A stretch of DNA of 64,000 nucleotides from Dipylidium caninum (Eukaryota > Platyhelminthes > Cestoda > Cyclophyllidea > Dipylidiidae), in the NCBI GenBank assembly GCA_017562135.1, contig QEYB01000850.1:124001-188000 (forward strand), written 5' to 3'. The notes beneath the pieces are model-generated. The model saw only the letters and a program-made list of their open reading frames with translations. It was not told the DNA's origin and ran no database searches. Of this stretch, positions 26,938-38,093 are shown in pieces (position 1 is the first letter of the stretch; every line of letters begins with the position of its first letter). The translations under genes were made by a program, and so were the position numbers.

Positions 26938-29900
26938 CTACCAAACACGGGTTAGAGGACTAGCCGATGCGTAGCCGTTCTCCTTCACCATTACACTGGC
27001 GATGCGTTTGCACAAGTTGTCTTTCTTTTTAAAACTGGACAGCTCAACTTCCAAACCGATCCATTGTCTCCAGAGCAAAGAGCTCAGCCAACTCCAGCTA
27101 AGAAGAGAAAAGTCGAACAGTGTAGATAGGAAGTTTTATCTCAAATGATTTTAGCAAATGATAACTTCATCATGTGCCCATAAAGGCGCGTACAACAACG
27201 TCCCAATGACCTAAATCACCTATTTGTCGAATTCAAGCACTCCTTTATGGACTATGATTAAGAATAACACGGAACTCTGATAATAATTTAACTGAAGCCG
27301 TAATTTCTTTTCACTACCTTTCAAAAAATTTAACATGTTTTGTCCTCCAGAAATGACATTCTGTTTGATAATAATCAGTAACATTTGAAGAGGCTAGTAA
27401 AGAGAAAATCTACAGTTTGTGCGCTTAACGCAGAACTAAGACCCCTGTTTAGTTGATAATGCTCAGGTTGACGTCGTGACCGAGCATCTGGACGTTTAGA
27501 CGGGAGATTTTACGCCTAAGGGGAGTGCAAACGAGGCGGAGTAATTCTGACACTACTGATGTGTTTCATATGGATGAAAAATAAGTGAAAAAGCAGAGTG
27601 CGGTACTGCTAATGCTCACCAGCCCGGGTATGAGCATTACTAAATGAGAGTAGCAAACAAATCACCACATCACAAATGACAAAATATGGTTAAGACAAAT
27701 ACTATTTGTTCTTAATCACTCAGTAAATTCTAGTTCCCAAAAAGGCCACCGAAAAAGGATAAGACTGCAGCAAGAGATTAAAGACTATTATCATCACTAA
27801 CCTCATTGTTGTGGTACCTGACACCGATAGATTTTGCTCGCGAAGCTCGACTTAGGACCGCAGTTACAGCAAATAGTCCAACCAACAGGTCGGAGATCAG
27901 TCTGAGCGAGAATTGGTCCTCATTTACAGTCTTCAGAGACAAAAAGAGAACGGTAAGCTAGTGATAAGATAGCAGTAAGACGGAACAGTCTGAAGAGCTA
28001 ACATTTGCATGGAGGATGAAGGTCTGCCTAGCCGCCTCATGGGTGCGTAATATCAGAGTTGACAGACGTTCAGCCAAACAGCGCAAGTTAGGGTGGAGGT
28101 GATCACCGACACGCTTGGAGGGCCGAATACCCCGCTCTGTCGCCGTCGCTCCATCGATGATACGAGTTGGTGTAGACCAGTTGAGTTTCATCCGCAACAG
28201 GCGGAAATCCTTGCGCCAAGCCTCCCGTAGCATGTAGAGCATGTGTTCTGTAGGTCTGCGTGCAAACTCCACAAAGTCGCGCATCTTCTTACCGGCTATG
28301 GACAGGCTGGCGGATGCGATGTACATGCGAAGCAGATCATTTGGTCCCTATAAACGCCTCAAAAAGTGAGTAATTTGTCCATGTGAAAAAATTACTTATC
28401 TAATCATTACTTTCCAACGGGATTGTATTTTTAGAGAAGACGGTGCCGCAAATACTACATCACATGGTATGCTCTGGGAAAAAAACTTATCTAAAGTTTC
28501 AATGCAGGAAACCCCGAGTAAAAAATACACGATTGTTCTCCATTGTAAAATGAGTTTCGTCAATCGTCTTCCCAATTGAAACCATTACCTATTTGGCTAC
28601 CAATTTGTCTCATATATTTTCTCAAAACTGAATGTCAGCTAAAATAATGAGTATTTGCTTCTCTGTAAGGTTTTATTAGTAGGACACTCGAACAAAAAGG
28701 GATCTACTGTCGAGCCTCTCTCTCAATTTGCCATTTGCCCTTTCCTGTTACTACTAGAGGAATGATATAATGACTAGCTCAGTGAAGAACTATTAAGCCT
28801 AGGAATTACTTCAGAAAAAGAGAATGCATTTCTGCCCAAAGAATTAAAGACTTTGGATAAACACCACAGCTCTCCTCGGCCCGTCCATATACAACGATGT
28901 TATTAACTCGCACCAGCACTAGCCATAAGATACTGAGATAAACAATGGCACTCAGATAGAGGTCGTCTTGACACCCCATTATTGACCGACTGAGTACGAA
29001 TATCAGCATTTATGAACTGGGTAGAAGACGCACTTAAGTCAGATAGCGACTAGTCCAGAATCTCCTACGAATCCAATAAGGTCAGACGACTTACCATGAA
29101 GGAAGTGAGCACCATTGAATCGCGTAGATATCGCTCCAACGGCAGTTGTTTAGTGAAGCCCAGAGCACCGGCTATTGCGAGACAATCGCTTAGTACCTCA
29201 AGAGTCATCTCGCTCGCAAAGAGCTGGTAAAGCAAAGAAAAAAAGTTCTACTTCTTATCCATTTTCAGTATTTCGAAAGAAACACACTTTCGGGCTAAGA
29301 CAGTAAAATACAGCATCGTGGTTATAAGCATGCAAGAGCCAGAGGTTGGCTTGACAGGCAATGAGATGAGCAATGAGACTAAGCAGGGGATGCAGAGCCA
29401 TGTTCGCTCGACTTTTGTCAATAGAACTAAGCAAAGTAATTGTAAAAAAATGACAGTCACGTGGGTAGAGACAAAAAAAGAAGCGTCTCAAACGCGTGGA
29501 GCAATAGGTAACCTGGACAGGGATTTGTGACAGCGAATAACGCATTCCCAAAAAAGGATTGCCTCTTCACTCTCCCGAATCGAGATTAGCCAAAGGAAAT
29601 GCGCAACATGTTCGAATTAAGAACAAAAAGGAATGGAGTTACTGTCTTTTTCCCCCAATGTGCAGTTGAGTGAAGTAGAGAGAAACAAGAAAGTCCTAAT
29701 TTGAACCAACGAGTAAGAATTAGAATCATCATATTTCAGAATAGGTTTTTAAAGTGAAATTCCAGACAAGAAATGAGTAAAACTAATAGCGGTAATAATG
29801 ACGGAGCATCAACCAATTGCGAAAAAAGAAGTCGCAGCGCATAAAAAAGGAGTAAGTTCACCTTCTAAAAGGCAGCAGGTCAATCACACCGATCGGACAC

Positions 29901-32900
29901 GGGTGGTGGGGAAAGAATAAATGGTATGAAGCAAAAACTTTACTAGACGAAGTACCAACTAGGACATGTAAGACAAGATGTTGCCTGTTAGAGCAAATAG
30001 TCAAGTAAACAGACATACTTTAACTGCCGACGACTCTATCCTCAAATCGCGTTCTGGTTGTTCAGTGAGGTATCCAGCCACGAGATAGGTGATCGACTCA
30101 ATTGCATACAGTCTGGCAGCAGCCCGAGCCAGCCGACGCTGCACCATACCGAAGTGGACCAGTGGCCGGCCCAATTTGTGACACATGTTGCAGTGGTCTG
30201 TTACGGCGTCCAAGACATTGCGGCAAAGGCCAACACATAGGCCACCTACTAGATAACGATCACTGGACGCAACTCGACCGGAAAGCTAGATACCGTTGAA
30301 TAAATGAACTTTACAATTTCACGACTTAGGAATTTGGAATGGTTTTGTTTCAAAAAGGTATGAGATTAATTTCCACCGGATTCAACTTGATCTCATGTGA
30401 GGAAGCAATTTAAATAGTGCAGTTATACCTTTCCTATCGTGCCGCGATTATGGATTTACATCGAAGGGATAGAGTTGAATGCAGGAATTTCAAGGGACCC
30501 ATGAACTATATTTATAAACAGGCCAGTAGATGATAGTAGACAACTTCGACTTACCTCAGCAGCGGAACCCAAAGGACCCAAAACATTTTCAAACGGCACT
30601 TTTACATCTTTGAAGGTTACATCGACGACTATGAAATAAGTGGGGAAATGAAGACAACGAATCAGAGCAGTGAGCTTGACAGAGTAAATACTCACGGTCG
30701 AGACCTCGAAGTCCCAGCCTGTCCAAAGGCCGTTCGGCCTTAATAGTACCCTCGAAATTGCGTTCTACCAGGAAGGCAGAAGGCTTGTCCTCGGCTTCTC
30801 CCTTCATGCATAAGAACAAGAGTCAGGGAAAAGGTAATGATACTATCTGGGTCTCATCTGCAGCAAATCCCATTGCCTATTTCCACTCATACCACTCGGT
30901 GTGCATACGTTAATACCGTTTAAATAAAAAGATAGTAGAATCTTAACGCACAAACCTTCTCGTTGAGTACAGAGGTGAGTGCGAATACAGTGAAGACGTC
31001 TGCAGACGACCCGTTAACAACCCAAGCCTTGTTGCCGTTCAGGATGTAGTACTTTCCGTCTGGACTGAGTGTTGCACGGGTACGAGATTGCGTTGATGTG
31101 GAGCCGCTACAAAAATGTTAGCGTTTCAATTTGCCGGTGAAATGATTTTTGTCGTCACATCGGTTGTGGCTTCTATTTATGCAATTATTTCACTAAAATC
31201 TATGCTATCATTCCTATTCCCCCATATTTTTGAAATAAGTTCCTAGATACTTTTGTTTCGAAGGATACCATATCAACCGTAATGCTGATTATTAGGAAAA
31301 CAGATTGAATTTCAGTTCATAAATATACTCATTTTTGCGAATTCAAACCCGAAGGCGGCCGAATTCAACCGTACTCACCTTGGTCTGTCGGATAAACTAT
31401 TGCAAATTTCGTTATTAGTATAAGCACATCCCCCTTTAAGTGGCATTGAGAACAGCCTTTCCACCAAACTGGCTTTTGAATTATCCTATTCATGATCGAG
31501 ATAATGACCACATATTTAGAAAAAAAAGATCTCACATTTAACAAATGGCAATCTTCGATGCTGTACTTCTTTAAAAAGTAGAAATACGACTCGAAAAATA
31601 CGCAAAAACTACTTAGCTCTACATAATACTCGGAAATTTCTACTGCATGATATAATCAGCTTGACGTAACAAATTAACAATGCTCTTAAAACACTTTAGA
31701 ACCCTGAATCATGTAGCCCGTTATATACAAGCATCGTCTTTTTGTATGTTTAGTTAAAAGAATTAAAATAGAAAAAGTATGCAACAAGTTAGGGTCTATT
31801 CAGAAAAAGCCTGTGATCAGATCTTTTAGACCACGGAGGACAATTTATCAAGAAAGTATATAACACTTATAAAATTCGTTTGAAGGTAAAAATACATCAA
31901 TGTCGATTTAGACGTGAATGTACTGTTCGTAAAGGCGGTAATGAATAGAAATTTACCTGGAGACTTCGGCTAAACAGAAAGCCGCAATCTTCTCGCCGGA
32001 AGCCAGAAGGGGAAGATACTTCTCCTTCTGTGCGTCTGTACCTACAAGTTGAAGACTCTGAAAAAGTAATTTGAGACGGGTAGTTGACGAAAAAACGCCA
32101 ACAACTTCAAGAACATGAAAGTAAGGAAGAATGGGAAAGCTACACGAAAATCTGAACTAAATGGATTAAACTATTACCACCTCTTCACCCTCTAGTGGCA
32201 GTGAAGGCTTTGATGAAAGTCTATCATTTTACCGTTTCTCCAGCCAGTGATCCAAGTAAAAGTTGGAGAAATTATGCAACCCTGATACAAAACATGTCGA
32301 ATGATAACGATTAAATATTGAAATGACTACCAAAATTACCAACTTATTTCAAAACAAATCAGATTTTTACCAAAACCGGCTTCACCAAAAAGATTTCATT
32401 TTGCGTTTTCAATGAGCCATTGTGTAGTTTATAAGTTTTAACATTAATACAATAGTCATTGTCAAATGACGTATGGAAAAAAACCACACCTTTAGACCAA
32501 GAGCTTCGTGCACCGTAATAGTAGCAAAAAGAGCAGGATCGTAACCCATCGCTTCAGCCACAAGAGTGGATTCAAGGGCGGTCATGCCCAGACCCCCATA
32601 CTTAGGATCCACACGCTGACCAAAAAGACCCATGACTCCGCAATCCCCGAATCACGTCAAGAGGAATGGCACCTTTTTCATCTATCGACTTGCTATCAAC
32701 TGAAAGAAAACAGTACAAAGTGAGGAGATTCATAAAAAGCCGGTTGCAAGAGAAAAGGAAGATGAGGGCTTAAAGTTCTGACGAAAGTAGAACACCACTA
32801 TTCAGCAATTTTATTGATCTAATATGAAATAAAATGCAGTTGACTTTCTTACTAACGGTACACGTTAATTAAAGAATATATAAGATAGGCAATTATGCTT

Positions 32901-33892
32901 GGATCAAAAGTATCAAAAGGTGATTCGTCGGAGCAAATTCAGTTAAAGTCATCAGAACATTGGTCTTACGGGGATGAAGCAGAAATAATGGAACGATGTG
33001 TATGACTGTTAAAAGTACACATGTTAAAATCACCTTTGACCATATAATCTTCCACTGTGCTGAAGAGGGAATTAATTTCATTCACTTCCTCTCTTGTCGA
33101 CAATTCGGGATACTCCAAAAGCTCCTAAAGATTAATAAAAGGATGACACAATTAAAAATGTTAAAAAAGGATGTGTATCCCAGTTAATAGAAGGTAAGAC
33201 GAGTGATAACTGCCAGATATGGCAACAGAAGTCTGATTAATAGCAGTTATGCCCAATTAACAATTACCCAAAGGAATTAGGATGTAAGAAAATCGAGTCT
33301 CCTGATCAACAACAACAACTAAATGTAGACCAACCAGATTGATCTGAGCTGATTTGAAAATTTCACAGGACCCAAAAAGGTAGTGAATTAACGTTTAGAA
33401 CATATGCACGATAGGTATACGAAAATGCCACAAGAACCGAGAGACCTCCGATCGTTTGGGCGTTTAGAAAAAAAAACAAATGCAAGACTAATCCATGAGT
33501 CAAAAAATTACCAAGATTACTTAAAATTACTAATGAAAAAAAAACAATAAAGCCTACTAAAAGATTTTAACAACATCCAGCGTATTTGTGGTTAATCAAA
33601 AAAGGTGCAAAAACGAGTTTTAGCCTAATATTCAAAGCCGTACCAGTTGCAATTTGCCAAATAAGTAGCTAGGGATGAGAGGCGCATTGGACACAGCATA
33701 TTTCCGTGTCATATTTGGCATTTGCATGGCAATTGAAGTTCGATTAACAAGCTTTTTCAGGGATGGTAGGACTAAGCTCTCATCATCCTGTTCAACTACT
33801 CTCGATGTTGACGTCTTCTCTGCGCTAGTGGAAAGTAATTTACAGGAACGGAGAACTTTGAGTGATGAGGCCGACATAACCCTGCGCATCAT
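26938..33892 (-). CDS. ACAD9: ACAD9-like acyl-CoA dehydrogenase family protein
   Basis: Twelve minus-strand exons: 33892-33644, 33124-33034, 32699-32490, 32057-31957, 31106-30956, 30801-30696, 30628-30555, 30285-30019, 29223-29095, 28347-28003, 27918-27802 and 27097-26938. The product is about 665 residues (human ACAD9 621). It opens with a Met/Arg/Ser-rich mitochondrial presequence. Matches run throughout: [95 protein letters not shown] and [10 protein letters not shown]. The tail ending VW lines up with the ACAD9-specific C-terminus better than with VLCAD. The family's catalytic Glu (FEGTN) reads FMGPN here (Met 459). Exons 3 and 12 each contain one extra base that breaks the frame. ACAD9 is both a long-chain dehydrogenase and a core MCIA complex I assembly factor. 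NDUFAF3 lies 140 bp upstream on the same strand. Confidence 0.92.
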
Positions 33893-34032
33893 AGCCTAGA
33901 ACAGCTAAATAATGTGTCATCGAACAAATTTAAGCTACGAAAGAACAATTTGAAAGGGTAAGAATTTGAAAGGCAACGAAATATGAAGGAGAAGAGAAGT
34001 ACTACTAAGAGTATTTATTCAAAAAAAGAATA
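33893..34032 (-). promoter_or_regulatory. 140-bp NDUFAF3-ACAD9 gap with poly(A) signal and splice-acceptor-like site
   Basis: Reading along the minus strand after the NDUFAF3 stop: AATAAA at 34019-34014, then a T-rich stretch ending TTGTTCTTTCGTAG with its AG at 33936-33935, 42 nt before the ACAD9 ATG. A second AG, in CTGTTCTAG, lies 3 nt before the ATG. This order (stop, poly(A) signal, pyrimidine tract, AG, ATG within about 140 bp) is what trans-spliced polycistrons look like. There is little room for a separate promoter, but none can be excluded by reading. Confidence 0.55.
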
Positions 34033-34881
34033 TCATACTGTGTCTTTATCTGCAGGTTTTAAAAGCGGTTTCGGGGGAGCAGGGGTTTTATCCAAGGGCA
34101 ATTTCCTTATTTTTTGCCCTTCTTTAATGGCCATCCGAACTTCTCGATCTGCTTTCAGTTGCTTCAAACGGGCCCTTTCACCATCAAATAAGTCGATGCG
34201 ATTTGGAGGAATGAGAGCAGCCGCAACGTAACGACCCTCGGAGTTAAGAAAATTGAAGATACCTATGGCAGTGGACTAGAAGCAAAAGTAAAAGTGATAA
34301 ATTAGTCGACCAGGAAATGAATAATAAAAAGCACAAATACAGTTGGAACAATTTCAACGCCGAGATTGGACTTCCAACATATGTCCAGGATTTGTCGTTG
34401 ATTAATTTCCTCACTGGCGGCACCCTTACCAATAATCAAAACTTCTAAAAATTAGAACCATAACGTAAAAAAGCAACAGTAGTACCCAGTTCAGGACACA
34501 AGACTCGAAACAACGACAAGGAATCTTCGTTAATATCTTTAGCTGACGTAATCTAAACATAAGGAAGTTTGATAGTGGATGATGTACATTCCACGAGAGG
34601 GCACTCTGTGGGAATGAGATCATAGGGCCGTCGATAACCGCGCCATTACTAAGTACAAATCCACGTTCGTTGTAGGCCACGACATACACACCGGCGAGGC
34701 TATAATTGACAATGTCGGCATTGGCAGAAACGGAACTTTTTTTGGGGTCAATCAAAGCATCGCCAAGCGTAGAAAAGCTACATCGCGCATATGTAGCTGG
34801 ATATTCCGAAGCGCAAACGTTGCGACGCAATGCGCACACCGAAAATCCCAAGCGTGAGGCCTTGTATATAAACCTGTTCAT
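34033..34881 (-). CDS. NDUFAF3: Complex I assembly factor NDUFAF3
   Basis: Four minus-strand exons (34881-34588, 34552-34486, 34444-34341, 34275-34033) give 235 residues. Human NDUFAF3 is 184 residues and works with NDUFAF4 on early matrix-arm intermediates of respiratory complex I at the inner membrane. The first about 40 residues are basic and hydroxylated, like a mitochondrial presequence. Core matches are YNERGFVLSNGAVIDGP, SALSWN, DINEDSLSLFRVL, VLIIGKG and FNFLNSEGRYVAAALIPP, in family order. After the core is a basic/proline-rich extension of about 50 residues (ERARLKQLKADREVR onward), absent from the human protein. Introns 1 and 2 are 35 and 41 nt. ATG 34881 is the first after an in-frame TGA. 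The gene is divergent from the R3HCC1L-like gene (330 bp between start codons) and in tandem with ACAD9. Confidence 0.93.
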
Positions 34882-35210
34882 AACTGCGGCTCTCCACAAA
34901 ATCACCTTAAACAAATATCAAAGGGCAACACAATTAAAAAAGTTACTACGTGCGCACTAAAAGCTATAAATAATAGTTTTAGTTGTAAATTATTTTATTG
35001 TTTTAATCATATTTACAGCCCGCTTTGTTCGTAAAGCGTGTTTAACAAGTGCATGGTTTATTTGGGGCTCTTATTAAGCTCATACATGCTATCATTGTAC
35101 CTCATATTAGGGTTATTTGTATTGGTTGGCTTGCTTCATTTTGCGTTTATAAGTGTTGGCACTTTCTGCATCCCTTCCCTCAACGCATTTTTTCAGTTTA
35201 GGCGCCGAGT
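34882..35210. promoter_or_regulatory. Divergent intergenic region, NDUFAF3 / R3HCC1L
   Basis: These 329 bp separate the start codons of two divergently transcribed genes, so the region probably holds a shared or back-to-back promoter. It is AT-rich in its middle (34960-35010). On the plus side CATTTTTTCAG (AG at 35195-35196) lies 14 nt before the R3HCC1L ATG; on the minus side AGAGCCGCAG precedes the NDUFAF3 ATG. Both could be spliced-leader acceptor sites. Confidence 0.5.
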
Positions 35211-36704
35211 ATGGTAACAAAATCCAAATCTAAACCTTTAAAAAAACCCACTATTCGGATATATCAGCCCCCTAGCCTCAGAAAATCTGGAACCGATTCG
35301 GATGATATTTCCTTCCTGAAAACCCTGGAAACGGAGTCCAAGCCTCCTATGAAACCGCCTTCCGACGACCTTTCCACGGCAATTGAACGATTGAATCTCG
35401 ACGATGGCACCTGTGAGCAATTTGGTGTCTCTTTTCTTTCGGAAAAGCCCAAAGAAATCGTCAAAGTTCCTCTTGGCGCCCCTAGTAATTATCTTCATGG
35501 TCCTAATCTGGATTATGACAAACTTCAACACATAATCGAATTGTACGGTTTCCCATCCGATTTCGAAACTCCCACTCTGGAAAGCGAACTGCAACCTTTT
35601 AATGAAAGTGGATTTATCATTAAATGGGTGGACGACACGCATTGTCTTGTCGTTTTCCCTTCGTCCCACACTGCGGAATTAGCTTTGGCGAACATTAGGA
35701 GTGTTTTTATCAAGGTTTGGTTTATTTTTAACTCCTATTGCATCCATCATCCAGTCTGGGAGCGCTAGTTTCTTCCTAACTTATGTTTCTAGGCTCGTCC
35801 AGTCCAAGAGGCGTCCCTTTCTTCTAAATGGAAAATTGCCAAGTCGCCAGGAGATTGGACGTTGCCTTATAAAAAACGGCCTCCATCTGATAGCAGTGTT
35901 GCAAGTCGCATTATTTCCTCCCATTTGGGCTTGCCCCGACCTAACCTTTCTTCCACTATCCTTCAAGCTCGTAAAGAAGCTAAAGGTAAGCGATTTTAAC
36001 TATTGCGCTTTCATTTCTCCAAAAGATTTCATAGAAATCTTCATATCAGCTAAATAAGCAGATATGATATGAAACTCATTTGCCATATCCCTGATATTTC
36101 AATTCGTCATCCTTTTTCTAATCTGCCTACTAACAGTAAGTATATTTAGTCATTTTGGCACGTTTTTTTCGTTTTTACCGAGTTACTCTTTCATGATATG
36201 TTTTCTTACGACTGTCGATTATACAGCCTCCAATACTTTTATATTCACCTCTTGGTTCATTTGTGAAGTCCTAATTGGTCGTAAAGAGTATTTTCGGTCC
36301 TCTCTATGTGTTCGATCTCTGAATGAGAATTTTTCATTTGTTTAATAATCATTTTCCGGCTCATGTACATAATTTCTGCTTCTTCTCGACCTAACTATCA
36401 AAGTACTTTACGTAGTTTTCACTTCTCTGTGATTTCTTAGCCTTTTTTCGCTAGCTTAATTATGTGGCATTGATAATGTTTTATTCATTTTCGTTTAATC
36501 TGGCGATTTATTAAACACGCTCAATATGGGACCTCGAGTGATTTCGGAATTGCGATCAAAGCTCTTAAAAACCGTGAACCTTTTCTCACTGTTTTTAATT
36601 CTATACTAACTTTTGACGCGAAATAATAATAAAAATTTCCTATTTTTTCAGAGAGACGTGAGCGGAAAAAGCGTAACCAGCAAGCAATGTGGGGCGATGA
36701 TTAA
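35211..36704 (+). CDS. R3HCC1L: R3HCC1/R3HCC1L-like protein
   Basis: Three exons (35211-35714, 35793-35985, 36652-36704) join in phase to 249 residues. The diagnostic block is HIIELYGFPSDFETP followed by GFIIKWVDDTHCLVVF and ANIRSVFIK. It matches the C-terminal RRM-like region of R3HCC1L/R3HCC1 (HIIELYDFPEDFKTED, FDIKWVDDTHALGVF). The end, EAKERRERKKRNQQAMWGDD, matches the family's charged helix and Trp-containing tail. The N-terminal 90 residues are low complexity and no R3H domain is seen, so this is a short form. Vertebrate family members are poorly characterised and have been linked with exon-junction components, so an RNA role is inferred only. The gene is divergent from NDUFAF3. Confidence 0.88.
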
Positions 36705-38093
36705 ACTCGAACTTTGTCTGTGTCTCTTGCTTTTTTATATTGCTTTGTCTTCTAATCGTGAGAGCTCGTTCTCTGTGTACATAACAACATTTTTTATTTA
36801 CGCACTTTCGTCCGTTGTAATGAGCTCATGTCGATATGAAAACTGCTTTTGATTTGGTCGGCGAATGTTTTGACATAAATATCGCTTTTTTGATCATTTT
36901 TTGCATTTTTTGTGTGTTTACCATAAATGCCTATCCCTAACCTATTCGAGTAAACGTTATAATGAATGTGTGGTGATCCGTACTCCTTTAGAATGAGATT
37001 GACGGAAGTTCTTTTTACTTTAATTTCCACCAGTCTTCGCAATTTTCTGGCGAAAGGCGTGCTCAGTCCATGACCAATTGCAGTGATCCATGCATCACTG
37101 CAATCAAAGTGGCCCATATGAGAATCATTTCCCATACTTGGATTGGACTTTCACAAGTTGAAAAGCAGCACGGGCAGTTGCTGACATCTCAGGAAGGTGT
37201 AGACTAGTGCAATCTGAGATGCTGCTGCTTGGACTCCTCATTTTGTCTCTTGGACCTGAAGTCGGGGATAATTACAGTAGGTTTCTGCTGAGATGATCAA
37301 ATATTAGCTAGTCTTGCTTTTTAAAAATTGAAGGTTTCACACCAGACACGACTCGATGACCTCTTTCGACGAGACTTAATCATCTACTGAGAATGCTGAC
37401 GTGAAATGATTACGGTGGTGGAGAATAGGAAAAATTAGTGTTACTTTATATTTCCCTCATAAAGAGGTGTTTTATCGGTTCTAGAAGATAAGCAATAGGA
37501 ATTACCATAGGCTGTACCGGCTTCAATAAGAGACGGTGTTATTGGTGTCCACTGCTATCTTAGTCTCAATTTTACATGCTTTAAGTAATTTCTGCAGCAT
37601 GGAATTAATTTTTGATTGAACTGGGAGGTGTAAGTCAAGTTTACCGCTGAACGGAAGCGAAGACCTGGAATTACTGATGATTACTTAACCCGTCACATGT
37701 ATGTGACGGTTCTTTTATCCTATTAAAGCGCTTCACCTTGAGATTATAAATACAAAATAGGTTTTTTGGAAAGACGGCGTTGAAAAAAATGATTTGGCTT
37801 TGGTGTTTTAATATCTAATTCTTCCATCTTTGGACAATTTAGCGCACTCTCGTGGTTGGTGGAGGGAGGAGTTGATTAACGCTTCGATTAAATTGAAAAG
37901 AGGGAGATCGCCGAATATGACTCCTGACGAGTGTAACCAAGCCGTCAGTTCGACCCTTATTCACTTTTTTAACCTTTATCAAATCTCATCCATTCATTTA
38001 ACCCGAACATTAATCGGACAAGGCAAATCGGAACATGGCGACAAGTCAGAATACAACTCTGCATTTACTGAAGTTTGCCTTTTCGCATACCAC
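36705..38093. other. Intergenic, no supported gene
   Basis: Spacer between the 3' ends of the plus-strand R3HCC1L gene and the minus-strand ferritin gene. A 113-codon open frame at 36794-37135 (-) starts with ATG but resembles nothing I know and has no splice context. It overlaps a perfect hairpin (37077-37104), so I do not call it a gene. Confidence 0.4.
37077..37104. repeat. Perfect 11-bp inverted repeat, 6-nt loop
   Basis: ATTGCAGTGAT at 37077-37087 and its exact complement ATCACTGCAAT at 37094-37104 flank the loop CCATGC. It lies in non-coding DNA between convergent genes. It is too short and isolated to call an RNA gene. Confidence 0.85.

Noticed and set aside
32599..32682. 37-nt intron as explanation for the ACAD9 exon 3 frame break
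   Set aside because: It would delete residues that align well with ACAD9 ([13 protein letters not shown]) and has no pyrimidine tract before its AG; a one-base insertion is simpler.
33632..33643. Continuation of ACAD9 exon 1 past 33644
   Set aside because: GTACGG at the end of codon CTG gives an in-phase junction to the exon starting ELLEYPELS; the read-through adds only VRL and a stop.
36794..37135. 113-codon ATG-started open frame on the minus strand
   Set aside because: No similarity to any family I know, no splice context, contains an inverted repeat, and lies in AT-rich DNA where such frames arise by chance.
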